The position numbers were made by a program, and so were the translations under genes. Below, piece by piece: positions 28,375 to 39,424 of a DNA stretch of 64,000 bases (position 1 is the stretch's first letter; each line of letters opens with the position of its first letter). Source of the DNA: Bradyrhizobium sp. B097. Lineage in GTDB: Bacteria > Pseudomonadota > Alphaproteobacteria > Rhizobiales > Xanthobacteraceae. The stretch lies in NCBI RefSeq assembly GCF_038957035.1, contig NZ_CP152412.1, positions 6,816,501 through 6,880,500 of the forward strand. Direction: 5' to 3'. Below the pieces are notes generated by a model. It made no database searches. It worked only from the letters and a program-made list of their open reading frames with translations, and was not told where the DNA came from.

Positions 28375-29682
28375 ATGTCCATCACCACGCCTACTGCCAC
28401 CGCGGCCGCCACCGACGGGCACAGATCCGCACTACGCCGCGCCCTGCGCGTCACCGCCTCGGAGAAATGGGATCTCAACAGGCGTTTTCCGGTCGTGATG
28501 ACGCGCGCTTCGGGCGCGCATGCATGGGACATCAACGGAAAGCAATACGTCGATTTCACCTCCTGTAGCGGGGCCGCGCCGCTCGGAGCCGGATATGAGC
28601 CGGTCGTGGCGCATGCAGCCGCCGAGATGTGCCGTACCGGCGGCATCTTGCCCGGGCCGCTGTCCGTGCACCGGGTCGAACTGGCCGAACGGCTGGCGGA
28701 GATCTTCCCCGTCGCGGAACGCTCAATGTTCTTCCGCACCGGATCGTGCGCGACCACCGCCGCCGTCCGCCTCGCCCGCGCGTTCACGGGTCTGAACCAC
28801 GTGCTTACCAGCGGATATCATGGCTGGCACGACTGGCAGTTGCAGGACCGGCCGGAGATGGGGCTGCCCAACCGCGACCGGGACAGCGTGGATTTCCGCT
28901 ACAACCTGGACTTGCTCGACGAACTGGCAAGTGTCCAGCGCGTCGCCGCGGTGATCGTCACCCCCGAGGTCAACTTCTTCCCGCCCGAGTACCATCAGGA
29001 ACTGCAGAGGCTGGTGCATCGGCACGGCGCCCTGCTCATTCTTGACGAGGTGATGACCGGATTCCGCTACGCGTTTGGCGGCTACCACATGGCGGTTGGC
29101 CTCACTCCCGATCTGATCACACTGAGCAAAGGACTGGCGAACGGAATGGCGCTATCCGCAGTGGCGGGGCGGGCAGACGTACTCGCCGCCGGCGAGAAGA
29201 CATACATGGGCAACACCTACCAGCGCGAGGTCACCCCGTTCGCAGCCGCACTGAGCACCCTGCACGCGCTGCGCGACGGGACGATGCTGGCCCGGATGCG
29301 CGAGATTGGCGAGCAACTGATCAAGGGGCTGAACGAGGTATTCGCCAGACAGCAGGTCGCGGCATGGGCGTTCGCCTGGCCCACCATGTTCGACGTCGTG
29401 TTTGCCGACGCCGAACTTGGTCACGACTTCTTCCAGGAGATGTGGGCGCGGGGCTTCCTCATGCAGTACGGAGGGCGCTTCATGCCATCGGCGGCGGTGT
29501 CCGACGCCGACGTGCAGGCGGCTGTCGAAGCTGCAGGAGAGGCCCTGCCGGCGGCGTTATCCCGCATGGAGAGCACCGGTGGTGACCCGGATCCAGTGGC
29601 AGCCGCCGTACGGTTCGCCAGAGATCATTTTGTGGCGACCCCGGGGGCGGTTCGGCGCTGGTTCACCGCACCCGTCCACTGA
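28375..29682 (+). CDS. Class III PLP aminotransferase (glutamate-1-semialdehyde aminomutase-like)
   Basis: A 435-aa fold-type I PLP enzyme. ILDEVMTGFRYAFGG holds the cofactor-binding Asp, and LITLSKGLANGMALSAVAG holds the Schiff-base Lys. RTGSCATTAAVRLARAFTG and the HGWHDW region are like glutamate-1-semialdehyde mutases, but a hemL role is unlikely in this context. The ATG at 28375 has ACGGAGACG upstream; an earlier ATG at 28351 is possible. It lies 27 bp after the oxidoreductase gene. It probably aminates the aldehyde made by that enzyme, which is inference from gene pairing. Confidence 0.85.
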   Translation: MSITTPTATAAATDGHRSALRRALRVTASEKWDLNRRFPVVMTRASGAHAWDINGKQYVDFTSCSGAAPLGAGYEPVVAHAAAEMCRTGGILPGPLSVHRVELAERLAEIFPVAERSMFFRTGSCATTAAVRLARAFTGLNHVLTSGYHGWHDWQLQDRPEMGLPNRDRDSVDFRYNLDLLDELASVQRVAAVIVTPEVNFFPPEYHQELQRLVHRHGALLILDEVMTGFRYAFGGYHMAVGLTPDLITLSKGLANGMALSAVAGRADVLAAGEKTYMGNTYQREVTPFAAALSTLHALRDGTMLARMREIGEQLIKGLNEVFARQQVAAWAFAWPTMFDVVFADAELGHDFFQEMWARGFLMQYGGRFMPSAAVSDADVQAAVEAAGEALPAALSRMESTGGDPDPVAAAVRFARDHFVATPGAVRRWFTAPVH

Positions 29683-29706
29683 TGAGCAGCACCTCGAACA
29701 GAGCAC

Positions 29707-30654
29707 ATGGCCATGCCGCAGCCCGATCCATTTTCCACATCGCCAGTGCTGCTCGGCGGCGACAACCGCTCGGGCACCACCTTGCTGAGCATCGTATTGG
29801 ATTCGCATCCGGATCTGGTGGCCGGGCCGGAGATCGACTTCCTCGAACCGCCCAATCTCGGGCCGCACATTCTGCGCACCATCGACCTGCTTGTGGCCGG
29901 CGATTCCCGGGTCACAGGCACGACCAAAAACACGATCGATCCGTTCTGGTATGACGGGATGCATTTCGCGGTGCAGTGCCGCCGGTTCGGTCTCGACTTC
30001 GATGACATGCGCGAGCTGGTCAGCAAGGTCATGGTCGAGGTGGGCAGCGACATCGTTTCGTTCGCCGACCGATGCCGGCTTATCAACGAGATCGGTGGGT
30101 TGCGCGGGGCACGCAGCGGGGCCCCGCGCTGGGGATTGAAACTGCAGCGTAAGATCGCCCAGATCGACGACTTTGTCCGGATGTGGCCGCGCGCACATTT
30201 CGTGCATATCGTGCGGGACGGTCGCGACGTTGCCGCCTCTCATCTGAAGACCGTTCCTGATTGGGGGTACCGAACTGTCGCCGACGCCGCGCGCGGCTGG
30301 CTTGAGGTGGTGTCCCAGGCGCATCGGATCGCGTCGCCTGGGCGTTATCTCGAGGTGCGTTACGAGGATCTTGTAAGCAGCCCCCGCCCCACTCTGACCC
30401 GAATTCTCGCCCACCTCGGCTTGCCCTGGGACGAGGCCGTGCTGCATCACGCCGAATACGAGCACGCATTGTTCGAACAACCGCACGGTCATCCGGCGGC
30501 GGAGGCTGCAGGAAAGCCGCTGCACCAAGGTCGGATCGGTCGTCACGTCCAAGATCTGACGCGAACCCAGATTGCCGAGTTCGAGCGGATCGCCGAAAGT
30601 GAGCTCGCCCGACTAGGGTATCTTTCGGTCCCAAGCCTGTCTGGCGACGCGTGA
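29707..30654 (+). CDS. PAPS-dependent sulfotransferase
   Basis: A 315-aa sulfotransferase-fold protein. The 5'-phosphosulfate loop is LLGGDNRSGTTLLSIVLDSH, and the 3'-phosphate motif is VHIVRDGRDVAAS. It would move sulfate from PAPS to a hydroxyl or amino group of the pathway product. The C-terminal half has VRYEDLVSSPRPTLTRILAHLG, also standard. The family includes NodH and NoeE, but this is not an obvious NodH. It lies 24 bp after the aminotransferase gene, and its stop overlaps the next start (GTGA). Confidence 0.85.
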   Translation: MAMPQPDPFSTSPVLLGGDNRSGTTLLSIVLDSHPDLVAGPEIDFLEPPNLGPHILRTIDLLVAGDSRVTGTTKNTIDPFWYDGMHFAVQCRRFGLDFDDMRELVSKVMVEVGSDIVSFADRCRLINEIGGLRGARSGAPRWGLKLQRKIAQIDDFVRMWPRAHFVHIVRDGRDVAASHLKTVPDWGYRTVADAARGWLEVVSQAHRIASPGRYLEVRYEDLVSSPRPTLTRILAHLGLPWDEAVLHHAEYEHALFEQPHGHPAAEAAGKPLHQGRIGRHVQDLTRTQIAEFERIAESELARLGYLSVPSLSGDA

Positions 30655-31898
30655 GGCACCGGCCCTGTTCCGCCGCGCCTCGCGGACTGCCACGCAGCTA
30701 TCTTGCACTGCTCGTCGGCCAGACCATTTCGCTGCTGGGCTCCAACGTAACCATGCTGGCGCTGCCGCTGACCGCAATTGCCCTGCTGGACGCGGGACCG
30801 GCGCAGACGGGCCTGCTGCTGGCCAGCGGTCGGGCGCCGTGCCTGGTTGTGAGCCTGTTCGCCGGAGTCATCGTGGACCGCCTCCCGCACCGGCAAATCC
30901 TTTGGACCGCCAACGTGGCGATGGCGGCAACGCTGGCCACGATTCCGTTGTTCGCGAGCCTTGGACATCTTGGAATGATCCAGCTTTATACGACAAGCAT
31001 GCTGGTTGGGGTTGCCGCGGTGATCGCGGACGTGGCTTATCTGGCGTGCATACCCACGCTCGTAGACCGCTCTCAGCTGGTTCGGGCGCAGAGTTCACTG
31101 GAGCTTAGCCAAGCGAGCGCGATGGCAGCAGGTCCGTTCCTCGCCGGTTGGCTCGTCAACGCGTTCTCCGCCCCGACTGCGATCCTGGCAGACTCGGTCT
31201 CATTCCTGTTTGCCGCCGCGTTGCTCTCGCTGGTGCCAATGCGTGCCGCCGGCTGCTCAGCAGCCGCGTCGAGCGCGGTGCTCGGCCAAGTGGCCGAGGG
31301 GCTGGCGAGCCTGTTTGGCAATCCGGTATTGAGGGCAGTCACGTTGGCCAGCGGCACATTCATCTTTTGGCAGAACGCGTATTCTGCGGCTTTTCTGCTG
31401 CATCTGACCAAAGATCTCGGGTTCGACAGCCGGATCGTCGGCATGGTGCTAGGCATCGGCGCACTTGGCGGTGTGGTCGGCGCGGCTAGCTCACCGTGGG
31501 CGGGCCGGGCAATCGGACTCGGCCCTGTTTTGATGATCGGTTTGGCGGTGAGCGCCGCAGGCATGAGCTTGGCGGCCCTGCTCACCCAACCCTTCTGGGC
31601 CGCGGTGGCATGCGTGGCGCTCTCCCAATTCATTCTGTGGATCGGCCAAGGGATCTACAACGTGCAGCAGGTTCCCATTCGATATGCGTTGGTCCCGCAG
31701 CGCTTGCAGGGCCGGGTCAATGCGAGCATCCGCAGCGTGGTGTGGGGACTGGCCTCATTGGGTGCGCTGGCCGGCGGCGCGGCCGCTGCTGCAACAGGCC
31801 TGCGCGCCACGTTGCTCGCGAGCAGCGTGCTTGGCACCGCCTCGATCGTTTGGATTTGGCGGTCGCCCCTGCGCCACACGCGCAGCTTGCATCCGTGA
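30651..31898 (+). CDS. MFS exporter
   Basis: A 415-aa major facilitator protein with about 12 hydrophobic helices. It is of the EntS/drug-efflux kind: LALLVGQTISLLGSNVTMLA in helix 1 and VIVDRLPHRQILWTANV in the loop 2-3 signature region. It starts with GTG overlapping the sulfotransferase stop, so translation is coupled. In this operon it probably exports the product and may also confer self-protection. Confidence 0.85.
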   Translation: MRHRPCSAAPRGLPRSYLALLVGQTISLLGSNVTMLALPLTAIALLDAGPAQTGLLLASGRAPCLVVSLFAGVIVDRLPHRQILWTANVAMAATLATIPLFASLGHLGMIQLYTTSMLVGVAAVIADVAYLACIPTLVDRSQLVRAQSSLELSQASAMAAGPFLAGWLVNAFSAPTAILADSVSFLFAAALLSLVPMRAAGCSAAASSAVLGQVAEGLASLFGNPVLRAVTLASGTFIFWQNAYSAAFLLHLTKDLGFDSRIVGMVLGIGALGGVVGAASSPWAGRAIGLGPVLMIGLAVSAAGMSLAALLTQPFWAAVACVALSQFILWIGQGIYNVQQVPIRYALVPQRLQGRVNASIRSVVWGLASLGALAGGAAAAATGLRATLLASSVLGTASIVWIWRSPLRHTRSLHP

Positions 31899-33295
31899 TC
31901 ATCGCGACGGACTTGCGCATGGACATGAAGGAATTTGGCGATATTGATCGGCAGCCGGTTCGGCTGGTGGTGTGGCGCGTCAACGTTCACGACCCCGTCT
32001 GCTGGCGTCCCGACCCGCGCCGTCCGTCCCATGTTCAGGAGGACCACCTTCGCTCTGCGGACGATGGCCGCCCCGGCTGGCTCGGTGCCGCGTTCGAGTT
32101 GCCAGGCGAGTTCAACGCCGCTGCGCTGACCAGAGCGATCCTTGGCTGGGTCGACCGGCACGAGGCGTTACGCAGCCGCTTGGCCAAGAATGGATCGGCA
32201 ATCCATCGCACCACGGTCGATCCCGGCGCGGTAGCGCTAGAGAAAACCGTGGTGGGTGACTGCGCCAGTCCCGACGAAATTGCCCGGCTGCTGGAAGACC
32301 TGTTTGACGCGGAGACCAATCCGCTGCGCTGGCCGGCTTATGTCTTCGTGACGATCAGCCGGCCGACATCCACGAGCCTCCTGGTCGCCTGCGACCACTC
32401 CATCAGCGATGGCTACTCGACGGCCTTGGTGCCGTATGAGATCCACGAGCTGTACACGGCCGCGATCCATGGAGTGGCGCACCAGTTGCCACCGGTGCAC
32501 AGCTATCTGGACCACGCCGAGTCCGAACGGGAGCGACTGACCGATCTGAGCGAGGGCCATCCTGCAATTGGTCATTGGCGCGAGCTGATTGCGGCGAACG
32601 GCGATCAATTGCCGGATTTTCCGCTACCACTCGGTGCGCCGGAAGGAACCCTACAGCGCACCGGACGAATGTGGCTGCTCGATGCGGCTGGGGCATCCGA
32701 ATTCGATCGCGGGTGCAGGTCCCATGGCGGAAACGCGGCGACGGGGATTTTCGCCTGTCTGGCGCTGGCAGGAAAGACACTGGCGAACCAACGACAATTC
32801 CACACCGTTGCGCCTTTTCACACCCGATACGATCTGCGGTCGATGCGTTCGGTTGGATGGTATGTCGGGATGAGCCCGGTGAGCTTCCGGGTGGCCGATA
32901 CGTTGCCGGAAATCCTGCGCGCCGCCCGGCTCGAACTCAGACGCGCCAAGAAGACAGCTCAGGTGCCATTTTCAAAGGCGATGGAGCTGCTCGGCGCCGC
33001 ATTGCGCGACCGCTTCATGGTATCCTATATGGACTACCGGACAGTGCCCGGGTCGGACTGCTGGCCGCAATGGCGGACGAGATTCCTGATTAGCCGTAGT
33101 TCTGATGCTTGCGAGACATACCTTTGGGTCAGTCGCCGGCAGGACGGAATTTGCGTGAACTTCCGTCACCCCGGCACCGCCATTGCGCGAACCGCGATGG
33201 ACGACTATCTCGCTGAAGTGGTCGCGCAGGCCTGCCTGATCAGCGGCGTTCGTCCGCGCCGCGGCTCTCAATTGACCGACTTGGGGCGGCTGTGA
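31895..33295 (+). CDS. Condensation/PapA-type acyltransferase
   Basis: A protein of about 466 aa with the stand-alone condensation-domain fold. VACDHSISDGYST carries the catalytic HxxxDG motif at about residues 167-173, and VGWYVGMSPVSF resembles the later conserved segment. There is no carrier or adenylation domain, so it probably acylates a hydroxyl or amine as PapA proteins do. The GTG at 31895 overlaps the MFS stop by GTGA, like the previous junction; ATG at 31919 is an alternative. The operon ends here. Confidence 0.78.
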   Translation: MIIATDLRMDMKEFGDIDRQPVRLVVWRVNVHDPVCWRPDPRRPSHVQEDHLRSADDGRPGWLGAAFELPGEFNAAALTRAILGWVDRHEALRSRLAKNGSAIHRTTVDPGAVALEKTVVGDCASPDEIARLLEDLFDAETNPLRWPAYVFVTISRPTSTSLLVACDHSISDGYSTALVPYEIHELYTAAIHGVAHQLPPVHSYLDHAESERERLTDLSEGHPAIGHWRELIAANGDQLPDFPLPLGAPEGTLQRTGRMWLLDAAGASEFDRGCRSHGGNAATGIFACLALAGKTLANQRQFHTVAPFHTRYDLRSMRSVGWYVGMSPVSFRVADTLPEILRAARLELRRAKKTAQVPFSKAMELLGAALRDRFMVSYMDYRTVPGSDCWPQWRTRFLISRSSDACETYLWVSRRQDGICVNFRHPGTAIARTAMDDYLAEVVAQACLISGVRPRRGSQLTDLGRL

Positions 33296-33580
33296 GCTAG
33301 CCGTTCTTGGTGCCGGAGACCGGCTCGCGTTACGACCGCGATCCTCCGTTCGTTGGTGATCAGAAGCAGGAGCAAACTCAGGAGATCCGATCGTCAACAT
33401 GCCGTGAGCGCCACTTGTGGGAGGCGCGCGCCATGGAAGCATACGTCTTGCCAGCCCCACCAATATCCTGGTGCGAGCGAAATTGCTCGCGGCCGGCCTG
33501 TGAGAGATGAGGGCGATCATCGGAAAGCTGAGCCAAATGAGTGTTGTTCCGGACAGTGACAGGCACAGTGCCGACTGACA

Positions 33581-33596
33581 TGTCGGATCTACAACA
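33581..33596 (+). promoter_or_regulatory. NifA upstream activator sequence
   Basis: TGTCGGATCTACAACA fits TGT-N10-ACA exactly and lies 70 bp upstream of a strong -24/-12 element in the same intergenic region. Confidence 0.72.
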
Positions 33597-33665
33597 ACTC
33601 AGCTATTGCGATCTATTGCGAGCTAGCATCCTCACATGCATGTTTTTTTTCATTGAACTACCGGG

Positions 33666-33681
33666 TGGCACAGCCATTGCA
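33666..33681 (+). promoter_or_regulatory. Sigma-54 (-24/-12) promoter
   Basis: TGGCACAGCCATTGCA is a near-ideal sigma-54 core. With the NifA site upstream it should be active in nodules. No well-supported gene starts close downstream: a 32-codon frame starts at 33698, and a 73-codon frame at 34073. Confidence 0.78.
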
Positions 33682-34072
33682 AGTCTTCGCTCAATAGATG
33701 GATTCGTCCCTGCCCGACGGGCCGAAATGGTTCTGCGGGATTATGAGCTGCTATAGTCCATATTCGCACACGATGACGCAGATGACCTTCGAATGAGGCT
33801 TGCCACCAGCGACGTAGCGAAGAAGATACAAACCAATCAATCAGGGTCTGAAGACGCCGAAGAAACAAGCCAAGGCGCGAGCTGCGCATCAACTCCAAGG
33901 CGTCTATGTTGTGGCGGGCGAATGAGCACCCCGAACGAGAGGACCATGCGACAAACTTATCCGATGAGGGACCACGCTCTCAATGCGCCCCGTCTCACGG
34001 GCGATCTTGATCCGGCCGAACGCCAATGCGCCAGTTCGTTTTGACTGAGACAACAATAGCGACGTTAAGCGC

Positions 34073-34294
34073 GTGACGAAACTGGCGCATCTGAAGGAAT
34101 TACGAGAACTGATGCAGTTGCTTTGGCATTTGTTCGAAGCAGTGCACCAGCTTCCCAGAGGGCCAGAGCATTCAGCAGCCGTTCAGAACATCAAACGCTT
34201 TGAGCGCCGGCTGGTCGTGTTGATTCGAGCATCTGAAAGGGCCCGGGCAGCTGACCGCGAAGTCGCCGGCCCTGCCGGCTCACAGAATGAATGA
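34073..34294 (+). CDS. Small hypothetical helical protein (73 aa)
   Basis: A GTG-started frame encoding a mostly helical, charged protein (LKELRELMQLLWHLFEAVHQ, then FERRLVVLIRASERARA). No ribosome binding site is evident. It is the first reasonable frame downstream of the NifA/sigma-54 promoter at 33666 and so may be its target, at 390 bp distance. The family is not recognised. Confidence 0.4.
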   Translation: MTKLAHLKELRELMQLLWHLFEAVHQLPRGPEHSAAVQNIKRFERRLVVLIRASERARAADREVAGPAGSQNE

Positions 34295-34503
34295 TTGTCA
34301 GACGCTCACCTACTCTGAAGCGATCCTACGCAGTGCGCCGTCCGCCCGGTCTCAGCCGCACACGTGAAAGGAAGTCGCGAGCACGCCTGTCCGGCCAGCG
34401 ATATCCATTCGCCTGATTGATCGCCCGTTGTGCAGCGATGCGCCGCATAGACCCCGCGAGCGAGTCTTACGGCGATCAACGAGACGCCGGATATAAGCAG
34501 CCG

Positions 34504-35166
34504 TTAGAAGCGCGTATTTTTGAGCAGTACATCACCTTCCACGGCGCGGGGATAATGGGCTGCCACTTCGAATGACGGTAATAGGTCGAGAATGGCCTGC
34601 AGGGACAGCTGCCCCTCGTAGAGCTCGCGGTCGCTATATTCCGTGTAGATGAAACGCGTGTTGCCCACGGTCTGCATGCCGCCGGCGATGACATCGGCCT
34701 CGGCTCCTTGGACATCCATCCAGATGAAATCGACGGTGTTCAGCTTGGCTTCGCTGCACCAATCGTCCAGCCGTCGGGTTTCAACCGAGAACGGGCGATC
34801 GAACCGAACCCAATCATACTCGGTAAGATGGTTTTTCGGGTGGCGTATCGAGCCGGAGAGGTCCCATTCCTTTGCGTCTCCATCTGCATTGCTTGGATGG
34901 AAGTCGATCATCCCGTTTCGATCACTGATCGCGATTTCGAGCAGCTTCACCCTATCGAGGGATGGGCCTAGCTTCTTCTTGAAGCGGGCGATCGCTCGAG
35001 GGTCCGGCTCAAAGCAGTAGAGCTGAGCTTGTGGGCACAGGGTGAGAAAATGTTGCGTATCGGTTCCGTCATTGCAGCCGATATCCAAGATGACGGGATT
35101 CGGTTTCTGAAGAAGTGAGACGATGTGCTGATGTACTTCTACAGATGACACAGGTTCTTCTTCCAT
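34504..35166 (-). CDS. FkbM-family SAM methyltransferase
   Basis: A protein of about 220 aa. The SAM-binding motif is VILDIGCNDGTDTQHF, followed by LYCFEPDP and, near the C-terminus, VDFIWMDVQGAEADVIAGG, which is diagnostic for FkbM (PF05050). In rhizobia such enzymes O-methylate sugars of polysaccharides or Nod factors; which one cannot be told. The start is uncertain: ATG at 35166 gives the compact domain, and an in-frame GTG at 35310 would add 48 residues. Confidence 0.8.
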   Translation of the reverse strand: MEEEPVSSVEVHQHIVSLLQKPNPVILDIGCNDGTDTQHFLTLCPQAQLYCFEPDPRAIARFKKKLGPSLDRVKLLEIAISDRNGMIDFHPSNADGDAKEWDLSGSIRHPKNHLTEYDWVRFDRPFSVETRRLDDWCSEAKLNTVDFIWMDVQGAEADVIAGGMQTVGNTRFIYTEYSDRELYEGQLSLQAILDLLPSFEVAAHYPRAVEGDVLLKNTRF

Positions 35167-35310
35167 TGGCGCGGAGATCGGTTGAACTTCTTCGTCGAAG
35201 CCGAAATCACACGCCAGACGCTCCGGCACAACGTATATCAACGTATATAATCCATATGCCGGCGCAGTCCCCTTGATCGATCGGGGCGATTGGGATGCCG
35301 TCGACACCAA

Positions 35311-36046
35311 AGGAAGCTCTCGCGCCGGGAGTTGCAGCGATTGCCCTGCAACGTCAATTCTGCTGCAGGAGAGGCGGTCGAAGGCCGATGCTTACGCCAA
35401 ATCGGACAATGTGCACGAAGAGCGGATGGTCACGCTAGATCGTCGCTTCCGGTGCATTGTTCGGGCGATTGAAAGGCGGCTTCGCTCGAACGCCACCCCG
35501 TCAGTCGCTCGCGCTGGAGCGGCTCGAGCAGAGTGGTCTCTCCTGCGCAAGGATAGCCAATACTCTCGATCAAAGTTCCGAACACCAAAACTTTTCTCGT
35601 GCCGATTGGCGGTCGAGGGTGCGCAGCTGCGGCCAGATCGATCGCCATCTTCTTCGCAAACATCTATTGCGAGAGGCTCGCCGGGGTTTAACATTCCTAG
35701 ATCGAGTCGAATCCAATATTCGAGGAAGCCGGCGAAATGGCGTAAGTATCGCTCCGGCTCGAGATATGACATCTCGCTAGTGGCAAGTTGGAAGGGCTGG
35801 AGTGGTGATGTCCTGCAAACAGTTCTCAGGGCCGACGAGCTCGATAGGCCCGTTCTCTTTTGACGCCGGCTGCACAAGTTACTCCCTCTAGCCAAATTCG
35901 TACGAGCGGCTTCGATGGCAGGGCCGACAGTGGACAGCCAATGAGATGCTACGGACCCGGAGACTCTCGGCGCTCGCTCGATAGCCTGGCCATTCATTGG
36001 CCCGTCTGCGCGTGGCGGTAAACGCGGGTGTCTTGACGAGACGCGA
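35311..36046. other. Gap without a supportable gene
   Basis: Both strands have medium-length open frames here, but none has a recognisable motif, start signal or consistent composition. It may be decayed coding DNA upstream of groESL. Confidence 0.45.
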
Positions 36047-36062
36047 TGTCAGTTTCGCGACA
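36047..36062 (+). promoter_or_regulatory. NifA upstream activator sequence for groESL
   Basis: TGTCAGTTTCGCGACA is a perfect TGT-N10-ACA, about 107 bp upstream of the -24/-12 element. Confidence 0.75.
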
Positions 36063-36168
36063 GCCTGGCGGGCTGTGTACATGAGGGCGTTTACTTCCGG
36101 ACGAACACATGCGGAGCCAGGCGTGTGATTCAGCAGAACTGCAGGTACCGATCGCCCCGCTCATTTTG

Positions 36169-36184
36169 GCCTGTCTCTTGCTAT
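36169..36184 (+). promoter_or_regulatory. Sigma-54 promoter of groESL
   Basis: TGGCCTGTCTCTTGCT matches the -24/-12 consensus with TGG and TTGCT at correct spacing, 59 bp before the groES start. With the NifA site this predicts symbiotic, low-oxygen expression, as known for groESL3 of Bradyrhizobium. Confidence 0.78.
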
Positions 36185-36242
36185 AACTGGGCTGTTCACA
36201 ATGTGTCCATCGTCAACTCGTTCAAATGCTCAGGAGGCCTGC

Positions 36243-36557
36243 ATGAATTTCCGTCCGCTTCACGACCGCGTCGTGGTCAAGCGCATCGACGCTGAAGAGA
36301 AGAGCGCTGGCGGCATCATCATTCCCGACACCGCCAAGGAAAAGCCCTCGCAAGGCGAAGTCATCGCAGTTGGCCCGGGCGGCCGTGACGAGACCGGCAA
36401 GCTGATTCCGATCGACCTCCAGGTCGACGATCGGGTGCTGTTCGGCAAGTGGTCGGGCACCGAGGTCAAGATCGACGGCGAGGAGCTGTTGATCATGAAG
36501 GAGAGCGACATCATGGGCGTTCTCACCGACGTGTTTTCCAAGAAGAAAGCCGCCTAA
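36243..36557 (+). CDS. groES: Co-chaperonin GroES
   Basis: A 104-aa GroES ring subunit that caps GroEL. It has [20 protein letters not shown], the mobile loop [20 protein letters not shown], and the typical [15 protein letters not shown] end. The ATG at 36243 has CAGGAGGCC upstream. groEL follows after 84 bp on the same strand. The promoter signals indicate this is the nif-coregulated copy of a multigene chaperonin family. Confidence 0.97.
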   Translation: MNFRPLHDRVVVKRIDAEEKSAGGIIIPDTAKEKPSQGEVIAVGPGGRDETGKLIPIDLQVDDRVLFGKWSGTEVKIDGEELLIMKESDIMGVLTDVFSKKKAA

Positions 36558-38282
<1,725 letters not shown>

Positions 38283-38316
38283 GTCCAGCCTCTCAATGCA
38301 TCGATGACAAGCAGGA

Positions 38317-38340
38317 CCCTGGCAGCAATGCCAGGGTTTT
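38317..38340 (+). terminator. Rho-independent terminator after groEL
   Basis: CCCTGGCA/TGCCAGGG stem with GCAA loop and a TTTT tail ends the groESL operon. Confidence 0.85.
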
Positions 38341-39424
38341 CCAACTTCGGGCGGGCTTGCAACGATTGGCAGCCCTTGCAAGCTTGGAGGCCGATCCGCA
38401 GGTCGCGCCGAGAACTCCAAGGCCAATGCGGGCTGTAGTCAGCATGCCGTTTGTGACGCGGTCCTCGGGCAAGCCTTCGCCTCGTGCTACAGGCAGGCGT
38501 TGGTGGCCGAGAGACCGAGGGCGCCTGCCGCTGCATAACAGGGAGCGCGGCCGTGCCTGATCAGCGCATCTATCGACCCTGGAGCAGACCCGCCGACACG
38601 TTCCCAGGCCGCAGGACGCACGAGCCTTTCCTGAAGAGGAACGCAGGTACGGAGAGCCTTCCGAAATTCTCCGTGATGTGGATCACAACTGCGACGCACC
38701 CGCTTACCCCATGACAAGGCGACGTCGAGGCAAAGGTGCCATGCTGTCGCATCTGGATAATTCGGCAATGAGCGCCGCTCGCCTGAGAGACCATAGACCC
38801 CACTGGACGGAACATTAAAGGAGCTTCGGGATCTCCATCGCGAGAGAGAACAGAAAGGAAAGCGCTGGCAGGGTGGATAGCTGGAACACCGATCTGCCAC
38901 GGCCAAAACCGGTAGATGGGGCCGCAGTGGAGCAGATGTCCGGCTACCCAGCGCGACAATTAATCCATTTGTTGAGATGATACGCTTCTGCGTCGCAGTT
39001 TGGTATCCGGTGACGAGAACGCAACGTCACGCTCCCGCCTTCTCAAAAGCGCATGTTGAGGCGCGCTCGCTTCGAGAAAATCTGTTCTCTCGAAGAACGA
39101 CTCGCCGGACGGGCCCACCCGCTGCAAGGAAGCAAAGTGCTACTGCGCGTTGACGTTGGAAAGAGGCGCTGCTGAAGAAGGCCCGGCAGGCTCGGACCGC
39201 ACCTCATATGAGCGAATGGGAGGCGAAATCACCTAGAGACCGACCGCGTAGCTCCCAATTAGCAGTGTGTCAGCTAGCAGCGTCAACTTGGTCAGCCTAT
39301 CCATATCAGCGGCGGTCCGCCCCAGATCTAAGTTGCTTGGTCTGGCTTTTCTTCCGCCGCCGCAAGGACGGTGTCTGGCGTCGTCGTAGCTTCCCCCGAC
39401 CAACGCAATAAGACTGCCTCGTTC
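38341..39424. other. Gap between groEL and the IS66 remnant
   Basis: No supportable gene. One symmetric CRP/FNR-like site, GTGATGTGGATCAC, lies at 38673-38686 with no clear target. Confidence 0.5.

Noticed and set aside
38673..38686. CRP/FNR-like palindrome GTGATGTGGATCAC
   Set aside because: It is symmetric, but no gene starts at a suitable distance; it may be chance.
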